64,000 nt of DNA, taken from NCBI GenBank assembly GCA_038501195.1, contig JBBPUQ010000010.1:1319501-1383500 (forward strand), read 5' to 3'. Below, one piece after another: positions 33,991 through 45,024 of this stretch (position 1 is its first letter; each line of letters opens with the position of its first letter). A program made the position numbers and the translations under genes. This DNA is from Nemania diffusa. Taxonomy: Eukaryota > Ascomycota > Sordariomycetes > Xylariales > Xylariaceae. The notes under the pieces were generated by a model. It had not been told where the DNA came from, did not search any database, and saw only the letters and a program-made list of their open reading frames with translations.

Positions 33991-36900
33991 TCACATCTCG
34001 TATCGCTCTTTGATCAGTTCTTTTCCTTGATGGAACTGAATTGCATACACGTAATCCGCCACTGATTCTCCGTTTACACACCTAACTGTAGGGTCTGCGC
34101 CAGCTTTTAGAAGAACTTCAAACGTTTCTGACTGGAATAGATTAGCAGCTAAGTAAAGGGGGGTGAAGCCTGCGGACGTTGAGGCATTAGGGTCGGCTCC
34201 ATATCTGAGCAGTAACTTCATCGGTTTAAGGTCTGGCCCATCGATCATATTATAAGTCGCGGCTATAACTGCACAATGAAGTGGAGCTAGATCTTCGTTT
34301 GAGAGTATTTCGCGAAGTTCTTTTATCTTGTCGTGTTTCGGTAATATATCCTCCTGACTGCTTGCTTGTCTCTCTATCCTTATTTCTATGGCAATTCGTA
34401 TGCCTCCCTCTGGAGTTTCCGGAGCCCGATATTCGGTACTTTCATATTCGTTGCTGTTGATTAACACATCCTCTTGACTCACTGCCCGGCTCTCTACCCT
34501 TCTTTCTGTCGTAAATAGTATCCCTCCCATTGGAACTCTTTTTGAAAACGTTCGCGCTGTGATATCTGCTCCGTAATCTAGAAGAAGACCCATGATTCTT
34601 GTGTTCTTTTGACATGTGGCGAGATGCAAAAGCGAATTCAGTTGAAAATCATAAGGTATCGCGAAATTCAAGCCTTCTCCTGTACAAGCCTGGTTCGGGT
34701 CTGCGCCTCGATGGAGGAGTAGAACCACAGCAGTGATGTTCTCTGCCATAATGGCAACCTGCAATGGCTGTATGTCTACATAGTCTGGAACGAAACAAAG
34801 GGTGGGTTCCTGTATCAATAACATAGCCATTAGTGCGGCGTAGCCCAATTGAACGCTAGCGAAGTATATCATGTCAAGCAAGTCAGGGACATCTGCAATG
34901 CCATCGATGTTAAACTTGTTATCCAATAGCAACATCTGCGGGCGGTATGTCTTAAGATTGGACCAATCCTGCGGTTGCTGGAGCAAATCAATGTGTGCCT
35001 GGGATAACAGATAGACGGCCACAATCTCCATCTCCATACGGAACAACATATCTCTTGTCCAATGAGCTGGGGCCGATTACCTGATATTCTTCAAGGATAT
35101 TCTTACGCCCTCAAGGCTTGGGTTTCTTGCAATCGTTTTAAACAAACATTCATGAAGCCGATCGAGACTAAGGCAGCCTCGAGATAGAAGTGCATAGAAA
35201 ATTGCAAAGTGCTGGTGTGTCTGTGCCCAGACTAGAATAGACTCATCTGCCGAAAGAAACTCAGACCGAGTCCATTTGGTCCTTGCGACCTCGCTAGTCC
35301 CCTCTAGCATCCGCCCCCATGACGAGTAGATAGGGGACGCAATAGTAAGCAACCTTGTATGCAATATCCAGTACTTCTTGGCATATTCTAGGAATGGGTA
35401 AGAATTCCTACGAGAGAAAACCTCCTCACGACCTTGTTTTTGTTCATTCGAAGAGCTCCCAACATTTTGGTCAAAGTTGAGTTGTATATCGTTCTTTGGA
35501 AATTGGGGTATTAGACGACCAATCGCTGCGGTAGCGGTGACACTCCACTCAGCGGCAAGCGCTGTTTTTATGATCTTCTGAGGGTTAGGAACCTTGGTAG
35601 TAACTTGAGGGTTTAACCGCTGTAACGCTGTTTTAAAGTCATTCCATTCTAGGTAGGTAACACAAAGCTCCCCCACGGCAGTGTCCAGATCATCTACATG
35701 GTTATGGAACTGGTTGACTTGCGGCAATTGCGGGTCAATAATTGAAGTATCAAGAATGAACGTACGGACAGTATGGTGGATGAACTGTACAGACTGCGAA
35801 AGTTCGTCGATTTCTACTAGGTTTGCGGTCCAAGCCGGCAGCTTTTCGATTCTCTCCGGGCGTCTTTCGGGCTTGCTGTACGACTCTCCAATCTTGACAG
35901 ACAAGGCATCTTGTATTTCGTCTAAGAGTAGGGGTCTCTTAGCAACAGAAATCCATTTGAAAGCATTTTTAGCAATTCTCTGGCTTCCTTGGGCCAATAT
36001 TCGAAGTAACGCGCGTGTTAGTATGTCCGTAAGCGTTGTTGGAAGGTTCTGAAGCGCAATTAGAACGTCCTCTTCGCAGACTTGGGAGCATATATCATCT
36101 ATCTCTAACGCGACCCAGAGGAACCTGTCATCTCGGTTTATATATTTTAGTCTCGTATGTTCATTCTCTTTCGCTGAATGAAGACTCTTCAAGTTCTGGG
36201 TATAACTTACATTCCTTGTGCCCCCCCAACAATCGCATCGTATATCATATCAAATGAAACCACGTTTCCAATCACTAGCTCGCCCATGTTCATTCGTTGA
36301 CTTAGAGTTTGGCGGGCGAACAATTCTAAATCCGATGTAGCCTCGGGAGAATTCATTCGGAGCCGTATAGCTTGGGGAAAGATATCTGCTATTTCGGTTT
36401 CCAAAGCGTCCCTGCTTGCGATAAATAATTTAACCTTTGACGTGCTTGTTTTGATGGTAGCCCCCAGTATTTGAAGAATTGTATGACGCTCTTTGAATTC
36501 GCAATCATCCAGTGAATCAATTAGGATATAATTTGTGGAGAAGATGGTCGTTTTGGAAACCAGTAGATCCAACATTGTATTCTGGCTATAAAAAGAGTTG
36601 CATGCCTTGGAAAGTTCAGTTGAAAGCCGGTCTACTAGATCTGGTTGTAAGTTTTGTCTGATTAGAGATCGGATGATGATATCCGCTAGTAGGGAGTCTG
36701 CGTAGTCGAATCTAGGAAAAATGAAAGAAATCGATTCAGAAACCCGCCGAGTAGCAAGTAGGTGGTCGGTGATAGTGGCACTTCAATATCACTATATCAG
36801 CAGTTTCCCAGGGAATTTTCGACACTCTCATACCTCAGCACTGTCTTTCCAGACCCAACTAAATATTGTAAATCAGTCCAAAACCTAAGTTGCAGATTCT

Positions 36901-38039
36901 AAGTTTCTTACTTTTGCCTGATAACCAAAATACACTGGAACTATCTCCATCTTTCCAACGGCACCACTCGGGTGTTCGGAACACCCAACCACCAGTTGAG
37001 TGGTATCTTTTTGAACGAGCATGGTTGAAAGCAGTTACATGGTCGAAGGTCGATATATGATCCAGCCGTCGTTGGTCATTCTCAGCTATGATGTTCAATC
37101 GTTAATCTGACACTCTCATTGAGGGGCTGTTTAAGTTTAACGGGTCAAGAAAAGTGGTTTACCCTTGTCTCGGCGGTCAACAATTGCTCTCCACCGCTGA
37201 GCCTCTGCCATTTTCTCATGGGAAGTCGAAATGAAGGAAATTAGAGACGATCTATGGCCCAAGGCTAAAGTGCGTTCTTGCCGTTGGAGCTGTTGTTCCT
37301 CGATATCAGACTGGGCTTTGGCTAACTGAATTTCGAACCTGACATCCCGGGCCGTATTCTTTATAAGACGCACTTGGGTTTCAAGTTCAGATTGAAAAGA
37401 TTGTGTCAATGAATTAACTAATTGAGCTTGCCCTGGTATAAGTTAGATCTTGAGTCATGCGACAATATTAAGAAATCACCTACAGGACCGTTGCGACATG
37501 GACACGATTTGTTTGCAGCAACGAATAATCGCTACATAGAACTCGCAGATAGCGGTTTGAAGACGTGTAGATTTAGGGAACAACATTTGATATTCACTGA
37601 ATCGCGGAGACCATCTGCCGAAATCAAGGAAAGCTTTAGACATCTCTTCGTAGTAAGTCAAGAAATTAGCAATGATCTGAGGGGTGTTAGCACGCGCTCT
37701 ATTCGAGGTAGAACAGCGAGTGCATACTAGCATTGTGAGCTTCACTGTTCCCCAAACCAAAGCTGCAATGGCTGGGTTTGATGAGACAAATGTGTCTACA
37801 ATATTAGAGAACTGTTGAATGGAGAGAAGAAACGAGTACAGACGACTAGATATGCTGGGACCTTTCCGTTCAGCGGCGTTTGCTTGATCAAGAGTGGCAG
37901 TGAACTGGATAGCAGCATCGACCTCTGGCTTGTTTTTGATCTTTTGCAGTCTTTTCCGATCATTGTCGGACAAGATGCTCTGGAATTCCCCCAACGCCGT
38001 CTGCAATACACCTGTGGGATTTGCGACTGATGAAGACAT
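33991..38039 (-). pseudogene. NACHT-ankyrin STAND (NLR-like) protein, interrupted by one stop
   Basis: A multi-exon gene starts at ATG 38039. Its N-terminus matches the fungal DUF7708-type domain (VLQTALGEFQSILSDNDRKR, NPAIAALVWGTVKLTMLV). A coiled-coil follows, then a NACHT ATPase: WLSG-KIGSGKT formed across an intron (P-loop), LIDSLDDC (Walker B), LFIASRD, GAQGM-FLWVALEI. An all-helical part and ankyrin repeats (LLLHRGADPNQA, LLLRYGADPNASTSAGFTPL, LLKAGADPTVR) complete it. The only fault seen is TAA at 35077-35079. Reading through gives NIR-stop-SAPAHW in the same frame, so a CAA to TAA change explains it. Family members act in heterokaryon incompatibility and immunity. A tiny intron spanning the stop is possible but would be under 30 nt. 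Confidence 0.75.
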
Positions 38040-38211
38040 ATCTTGGGCATAATATGGAGTAAAAGCCTTTTGTGAATTGAGAAACACGAGAGGGGAACTT
38101 CCCTTTATGGGGCAAACATCGTCAGGGTAGCATCAACACGAGAGCCTTGCAAAGCATTTTGGGGGTGGCGTAGACATCTTTTATAGCCATTGGTACTAAC
38201 CCCGCTTGATC

Positions 38212-38469
38212 CTAAAGGAGTTCAGTGTTACAGAATAAACCAGCCTTGAGTATCGGCGTGTCATGTACCTCATGAAACCAGCTGGTCAAGCGCGGATACT
38301 TGGATGCCAGAACCTCCTGGAAAATATTGACGTCAAAAAGAATCTCACCCACCATGAATAGTTCCGCAAGCATCACCTTATCACCGACCAAGTATTTGCT
38401 ACCTTGGAAGTGGTTGTCAAGGTATCTATAGCTTGCGTACAAGTCTAGTAGGCAATCGTTATTCTTCAT
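38212..38469 (-). pseudogene. GST C-terminal domain fragment
   Basis: 86 codons encode the end of an EF1B-gamma/GST-like protein: YRYLDNHFQGSKYLVGDKVM, LAELFMVGEILF and YPRLTSWFHEVHDTPILKAG. The catalytic N-terminal thioredoxin fold is not found upstream. It is similar in type to, but distinct from, the GST relic at 9826-10660. It is probably a truncated remnant. Confidence 0.6.
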
Positions 38470-39377
38470 GCCCTCACTCTAGCGTTGGCCTATTAATGGG
38501 AGAATCACGCCGCCAATAGTAGGCATGAGCTCCGTGTTAGCCAATAACATCCATTGCAGCACCTAGTAGTATTCTCGTTGACAACTCCCGAGAAGCGTCG
38601 TAGTATTACTCCTAGGAAGAACTAGTGATGATTAGATATCTGCCAGCGGGAGACCTTAGGGAACGCTGTTGGGGGGCCAATAGGGAATATCATATCATAC
38701 GCCAACCCCTTTTGGCGTGTCGTGTCAGAACGTACAGTAAGGGCAATGGGAGTGCACTCCGTAAGTACAAACCCATCTGCCCCGCCCAAAGTCGGTACCT
38801 ATACGAGCGGATTGACTTAAGTTGTGTGTATATAGAAAACCGAACGCCAAAATACGATGCAGTAGCTAGGATGTGCCATTGCATGCAATCTGCAGCACCG
38901 CCTGCGGATCTATGACTGTATTAAACATAAAACTGGAGTAATTTTTAGGATAACTAGACGCCGTAGAACAGCGATCCACGGGATTAAAAGGGCCCAAAAA
39001 GACCCTCGCTGGTTCGATCAGGTAAGACATATTTCCAAACCCCCATCGGGACTGAATTGACCGACTTCAATCTAGGTAGTTTACCTAACTATGAAGGATA
39101 GGTCCTGCGTGTGGCCTCGGGAGTTTATACAGTTCACGCTGCAATCAAGAAGCCGCATGAAAGAGTGCCTGCTCGGTTAAATGACTAAGCCTATGTCACG
39201 GATACATATGTAAATGGAGCCCTTCTACGGAATAGAGAGTAGCTTTCCGGGGAGCATAAGGTGCGAATTACATATGTAGGGATCTTTGAATGGATTTCCA
39301 AGTACTAATTCCGCAAAAATTCGATCACCGCTTTGCTCTTAGGAATAGAAACCAAGTGTTCCGAGTTGTCGCAGAGC
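38470..39377. other. intergenic, no gene recognised
   Basis: No family matches in any frame. This is the 3' flank of the GH28 gene. Confidence 0.5.
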
Positions 39378-40897
39378 TTAGCAGCCGCCTAGGCCGCTAA
39401 CGCCACCATCAGCAACGAATGTGCAGGACAAGGCAGCGGCATCCCCTGACGAGTCCACCTGGTTGATGTCCTCGAGGACGACCCCGTCGCAGGGATAGAC
39501 GTCACTACACGATATGGGGATTGTGTTGCTCTTACCCGACAAGGTCCCCGTGACGTTGCGCAAGATGATGTCGGAGATGGCCAGCTTGCTGCTGCCCTTA
39601 TGTGTGCCATCGTCGCCGCTTTCCTCGTTGATTGAAAAAGCTTGAGATGCGCCGGTTACGTCTAGGTTTTCGATCGTGATGTTGCGCACAAGGCCCCAAC
39701 CGCCGCCGCGGGCCTGATACTCGCTCTCGTAGCTGTTCTGGTAGACAAGTGCGCCAGTCCAGCACTTGATGTAGAAGCCGGCACGGGCCGTCACCCTGAG
39801 ATCTGTCACGGTGACGTTCTCCACGCTGCTGTCCTCTAGGTACTGGCCTAGGCTGCCGATGGCCGGGCCGTTCCCAGAGTGGCACGTAATGTTTCTGACG
39901 GTGACGTCGTAGGAACGTGGCTTGATGGCAATGCAGTCATCGCCGCCCGTATAGTCGAGATTCATTAGCGTCACGTTGCGGGCGTCCATGGTGTCTAGCT
40001 AGATGTTAGTCTCGTCTAGACAGAAGAGAGAGTACGAGATGGGCTCACCGAAGCCGTCGGTGTTCTGGACCCAGTTGGAGCCACTCGGGGCCTCGGTAGC
40101 AGTGGCATTGACGTAGAGGTTCTCGACCAGGATGTTCGTCCCGTTCACTATAACCGCTAGAGTTAGTAATTACTCGTTTACATAGTTCTACAGCTCTCGA
40201 AACATGCTCTCGAAACACCCCTCTGAGACATTTCGGGACTCTTAAATTATTAGAAAGGAAGAAAATGACTCCAGCGGCAACTCACTGATATTGAACGCCC
40301 AGAGCTGGGGTTGCCAGATCGAGAAGTCCCTTACTATGACATTGGAGACATTCCACAGCACAAAGGGCATAGGCCGCCCGGCCTGCGTCCTGCCCGCCTC
40401 TGCGGTATACCACAAATCTCCGTTGCCGTCTACTCCGCCGGTGCCCCCGCCGTCAATAGTAATGTCCTTGCCGGTAAGCACAAAGCCGGCCCAGTGGTTC
40501 TGGAATGCAATATGATATGAGTTGTTTCTCCAGTACGTGATATTATCCGAGAACTGCCAAGCGTCGTGAGTTTCCCGATGCCACGAGCCCACAGGCAAGG
40601 GGTCGGCCGTCTACTTACCGTCCACTTCCCGTTCCATCGAATCTGGACATCGTCTACGACGGGATTGAACTTCTCCGCAATCCAGAAGTCCTGATCCTTT
40701 GGGAAAATGATGTTGCCATGCTTCCCGCAGATGGTGAATGCCTGCTGGAGAATCGGAACGTCGTTAGTGTTATTCCCGTGGCTAGTCACGGTGCAGTGGG
40801 GGCGGCCCTCGTCGTAGCGGACCGCGACGCCACCCGCTCGGGTTTGACCCAAGAGAGTCGCGAAGACCGCGATGAGACTTAGACAGGAAAATAGCAT
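39378..40897 (-). CDS. secreted GH28 exo-acting pectinase (exopolygalacturonase/exo-rhamnogalacturonase type)
   Basis: Four exons (40619-40897, 40286-40553, 40049-40147, 39378-39994) give 420 residues with a signal peptide (MLFSCLSLIAVFATLLGQTRA). GH28 signatures are NTDGF-D across the third intron, GGDDCIAIKPRSYDV with the catalytic Asp pair, then CHSGNGPAIGSLGQYLEDSS and AGFYIKCWTG. The third motif has G-N-G where endo-polygalacturonases have G-H-G, as in exo-acting members. I therefore favour release of terminal galacturonate, or attack on rhamnogalacturonan. The exon 3 start was set after GGTTATAG because that gives the usual N-I-M-N-G-T. It is divergent from a GH78 rhamnosidase gene, a natural pair for rhamnogalacturonan-I. 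Intron 2 is homologous to an intron of that neighbour. Confidence 0.88.
40148..40285 (-). repeat. introner-like element copy 1 (intron 2 of the GH28 gene)
   Basis: This 138-nt intron aligns end to end, in sense orientation, with intron 1 of the GH78 gene (42438-42577). Shared blocks are GTGAGTT, CCGCTG, AGTCATTTTCTTCC, GTCTCAG, TTTCGAGAGCTGTAGAACTA, GAGTAATTACT and CGGTTATAG. It sits in phase 1. Flanking exons are unrelated to those of the other gene. Confidence 0.85.
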
Positions 40898-41669
40898 GGT
40901 CTATGCGAGTTAGCGCGCCGTGGGGACTAGCCGCCTCTCTATCCCACTCGACCGCGTCCCCTTCAACCCCTTTGTAGACGAGCCCAAGCGCCTGAGCAAG
41001 AGTGGAGGTGTCATCTACTCGATGCTTTCGGTCCGCATTAGACCGAGCCACGCAGAACGTATAGGGAAGGGCGTGAACGAACAGGTTTTGGCAACCTCAT
41101 AATGACGATCGGCCCTGTATTGTAGACGGGGGATAAAATGGCCAGTTTTGGGATTCAATTTATGAGATCTAAGTGCGGGTTCGCCCCTAGATAACCCGTA
41201 GGCTGCAGCTCGACGTATCCGAATTCTCTGGTCTAATGGGGCGGGTTCATCTATTCCCATAACCCCATTCTACTCCGCAGATCGCAACCGGATCGCAACC
41301 CGAGATTCACCCCGTGTGGGGTAGTGAGCCTTGGGAGAGCCAGCCTCGGTTGGTTTCTGGCGTCTATAGTAGTCTAGAAAAGCGTGAACTCGCTGAAATG
41401 TCGACCGACCTTCCTCAGCCTGTAGGGGATCGTTCCTCGCTACAAGAACAGAATTCTTTAGCCTGAAATGGCCTGCAACAAGCACCTTATTAACAGTTAC
41501 CCTGCCTGTATTGGCTGCTTCGTGTACATGGTGTATCGGAGAGCTCAGTTGCATAGCCCCTTGACCTGACCCCTGGCTTGCCGATGACTGAACTTGCATG
41601 CCGCTCTGAGTGTCGCCGCAAGTCCCTGGAAAAATCCTACCGTGTTGTGTATACTCACTTTGTAGCATC
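40898..41669. promoter_or_regulatory. shared divergent promoter of the GH28 and GH78 genes
   Basis: A 772-bp gap lies between divergent secreted-enzyme genes. GTGGGG at 40920-40925 and at 41316-41321 fits the SYGGRG consensus for the carbon-catabolite repressor CreA. The second lies in a near-palindromic CCCCGTGTGGGG. This suggests joint glucose repression, which is an inference from motif match only. Confidence 0.5.
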
Positions 41670-44020
41670 ATGAGGAGCCTAGGGCTGCTCCTCGTGTTCT
41701 CCCTAGTGGGTGAAGGCCGGACGGCGTCATGCTGGAGAGAAACCACTTGCACAGGCCCGCTCGAGCCAGCCTTCCCCGGGGATTGGGATGCATACAACTA
41801 CGCGCCAGACTCTCGCAGCGTGAAGCCGAAGATAGTTCTATCGAGTGATGCTTCATCCTCTACCCCGTATGATGGATCAATCGCCCTCTCGGTGGATACC
41901 CCGCAGGTCGTCTTGGACTTCGGACAGGAGGTTGGCGGGATCACATCCCTCAACTATGCGAGCGACGGCGCAGCAGTGATCGGCCTCGCCTGGACAGAGG
42001 CCAAGAACTGGATCGGTGCCGACTCGGATTACTCTAATGGGGGAACCACACCCGATGGCCACCTAACCCTGAATATCGCCGGGTCGGGGTCGGGGAGCTA
42101 CGAGGTCCCACTCGAGAAGCTGCGCGGTGGGTTTCGATACCTCACTCTCTCCTATTCCGGCTCGACCAGCACCACCGTGAATATATCCGATATCCTCCTA
42201 GAGATCGGCTTCCAGCCGACATGGTCCAACCTCCGGGCATACAAGGGGTACTTTCGGAGCAGCGACGAGATGCTAAACAAGATCTGGTACGCTGGGGCGT
42301 ACACGCTGCAGACTAACACCGTGCCTGTGAATACCGGGAGGGCGATCCCGATGGTCAAGAACTCCTGGGCTAATAACGGGACACTCGGGAACGGGAGCAC
42401 AATCATCGTCGATGGGGCGAAACGTGACCGGGCCGTCGTGAGTTACCGCTGCAGTCATTTTCTTCCCTTTCTGGTAACTTGAGAGCCCCCGAAACGTCTC
42501 AGGGGCATGTTTCGGGATAATGTTTCGAGAGCTGTAGAACTACGGAAAAGAGTAATTACTGACTCCAACGGTTATAGTGGCCCGGGGACATGGGCGTGGC
42601 TGTGCCCTCCACGTTCTACAGCATCGGCGAGCTCGACAGCGTCGCGAACGCGCTGCAAGTCATGTACGACTATCAGGTATGGAACCTCCGATTTCTGAGA
42701 CGTGAAGGCGCTGACTGCTTGCCCGTAGAACAACGACGGGTCCCTCCCCGAGGCCGGCCCGCCGCTGCTGCAGCAAGACAGCGATAGTGAGTATCCATGA
42801 TCTAGGGGCTACCTGCTAACTAGCTGATACGCTCATAGCGTACCACATGTGGACACTTATTGGCACCTACAACTACGTCCTCTACGAGAACGATACTGAC
42901 TTCCTGGCGCACAACTGGGATCGATACCAGAAGGCACTTGAGTACATCTATGGGAAGGTCGACGACGTCTCCGGTCTTCTCATTGTTACTGGCACGAGGG
43001 ACTGGGCGCGCTTGGGGCAGGGCTTCAACAACAGCGAGGCGAACATGATGTGAGTGACGCCCACTGTTTTGTCTAGAGCATGCGTGCTGACCCTACGTAA
43101 GCCTCTTTCGAACTCTGACAACCGCTTCCTACCTCGCAGCCCACATCGGGGACAGCGTCCTTAGTGAGACCTACAACGACCGCGCAGCTACGCTCGCAGC
43201 CGCTATCAACACCCACCTGTGGGACTCGTCGTATGGCGCCTTTCGGGACAACGCCACTGCCACAACTCTCTACCCACAGGACGCGAATTCTCTTAGCGTC
43301 CTCTTCAACCTCACGAGCACAGAGCAGGACCAGAGCATCTCCTCTCGACTAGTTGAGAACTGGAACGCCATCGGCGCCGTGTCGCCCGAGCTGCCCGGCG
43401 AGATATCGCCGTTCATATCCTCCTTCGAGATCCAGTCCCACTTCCTCGCGGGCAACGCCGCGCGCGCCCTCGACCTCATCCGCCGCTCGTGGGGGTGGTA
43501 CCTAAACCACCCAAACGGGACCGGGTCGACCGTCATCGAGGGCTACCTGGAGGACGGCTCGTTCGCGTACCGCTTCGACCGCGGCTACAGCGACCCGAGC
43601 TATACCAGCCACGCACACGGCTGGAGCTCCGGGCCGACCAGTGCCCTCACGAACCATGTCGTCGGCCTGGCCGTGACCGGCCCAGCTGGTCAAACGTGGT
43701 CCTTCGCTCCGCAGTTCGGCGACCTCCAATCCGCGGAGGGGGGCTATACCACGAAGCTAGGGAAGTTCCAGGCGAGCTGGGCGATCAGGGATGCGGGACG
43801 GTCTTATAGCTTTAACATCACCACCCCGGTAGGGACCAAGGGGTCGGTCTTGCTCCCCGGCGTGGGTGGCAACCGGGCGGCGGAGATCACGATTGATGGG
43901 AAAACTGACGTCTACGAGGTCAAGAGGGAGAGAAAGCTCACCGGGTATGCGGTCGCGATGGACGGCGGGGCGCACTACGCCCTCGTGCAGGAGATCGCGG
44001 GTACCTCAGGCATCCTATGA
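41670..44020 (+). CDS. secreted GH78-type alpha-L-rhamnosidase
   Basis: Five exons (41670-42437, 42578-42676, 42729-42786, 42839-43049, 43102-44020) give 684 residues with a signal peptide (MRSLGLLLVFSLVGEGRTA). An N-terminal beta-sandwich region (VVLDFGQEVGGITSLNY, GGFRYLTLSYSG) precedes an (alpha/alpha)6 catalytic barrel: MLNKIWYAGAYTLQTNTVPV, DGAKRDRAV-WPGDMGVAVPS across intron 1, and VTGTRDWARLGQG. The C-terminal beta-domain holds SHAHGWSSGPTSAL and GTKGSVLLPGVGG. DGxKRDRxxWxGD is the hallmark of the family. It would remove terminal rhamnose from pectic or glycoside substrates outside the cell. It is transcribed away from the GH28 gene. Intron 1 is the second copy of the introner-like element. 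Exon phases are consistent throughout. Confidence 0.88.
42438..42577 (+). repeat. introner-like element copy 2 (intron 1 of the GH78 gene)
   Basis: 140 nt, homologous along its full length to 40148-40285 on the opposite strand, with the same GTGAGTT donor and CGGTTATAG end. It lies in phase 0, whereas the GH28 copy lies in phase 1, so the two insertions are independent. Confidence 0.85.
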
Positions 44021-44200
44021 CATCCCATGAGCGTTTCAGTGATAACTGTTGTTGACGCCCGGAGACAAGACGACTGAGTGTTATGGGCTTAAACCTCATC
44101 ACAAATAGTTGGCCAATCCTTATCCTCAGTACTGTGCTCATATGCTAGGAGGAAGCAACTCGCTGATATATCAGACACTTTCTACGCGTCGCAAAAGGTA

Positions 44201-45024
44201 ACATTTACAGCACATACAGGGCACACGCGGTAGGTAGGTAGGTTGTTTGAACGTATATATTGGGGGGAGCATGAGCCTTTAGACGAGGCCACTGGCGGTG
44301 CGCTGTGGCGCAGCTGGCCACCTGGCCCAGAGGACTCGACTAACTGCCCAGCTATAAAAATCAAATAAATCACTACCCGTACGCGATCCCCCCCTCCTTC
44401 CTTCCAGCCCTATAGGCACCACTGAACCTAAAAAATAGGGACGGCGGGTGGGTTAAAAAACCTCCGACCACCACATAAAAACCACCCCCTTCGTGGGAGG
44501 TGGAAAAGGTGAGGTGACGAGGAAAAACCCTAGGTTGCGTGCACAGGTTCAGCGAAGGGCCCTTATAAAGGGCCCGCTAGGGCCTGCGCCCTGACCCCTG
44601 TAAAACCATACATTTACAGCACATACAGGGCACACGCGGTAGGTAGGTAGGTTGTTTGAACGTATATATTGGGGGGAGCATGAGCCTTTAGACGAGGCCA
44701 CTGGCGGTGCGCTGTGGCGCAGCTGGCCACCTGGCCCAGAGGACTCGACTAACTGCCCATACTCATGCCCAAATAATGTTTATTGTTCATTTTGAGAGGC
44801 CGAAAAGGGGTGCTTTCGAGGCTTCTTCGGTGCGCCGGCGAAGCCTCTAAGCTAAAGGGAGGGCTAAAAAACCTCCGACCACCACATAAAAACCACCCCC
44901 TTCGTGGGAGGTGGAAAAGGTGAGGTGACGAGGAAAAACCCTAGGTTGCGTGCACAGGTTCAGCGAAGGGCCCTTATAAAGGGCCCGCTAGGGCCTGCGC
45001 CCTGACCCCTGTAAAACCATACAT
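44201..45024 (+). repeat. two-copy repeat cassette, A-x-B-A-y-B
   Basis: A 150-bp block A (44201-44350, 44610-44759) and a 160-bp block B (44454-44613, 44865-45024) each occur twice and look identical. They enclose unrelated cores of 103 bp (44351-44453) and 105 bp (44760-44864). A contains TGGCGCAGCTGG, a perfect match to the tRNA A-box consensus TRGCNNAGYNGG (first copy at 44306-44317), plus a GTAGGTAGGTAGG tract. B contains a GGGCCCTTATAAAGGGCCC palindrome. The second core has a GAGGCTTC/GAAGCCTC hairpin. No coding frame is supported. It may be a Pol III-type non-autonomous element or a subtelomere-like repeat. Confidence 0.75.

Noticed and set aside
44201..45024. Repeat cassette as a telomere or subtelomere end
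   Set aside because: A few CCCTA-like strings occur, but there is no TTAGGG array and genes continue on both sides.
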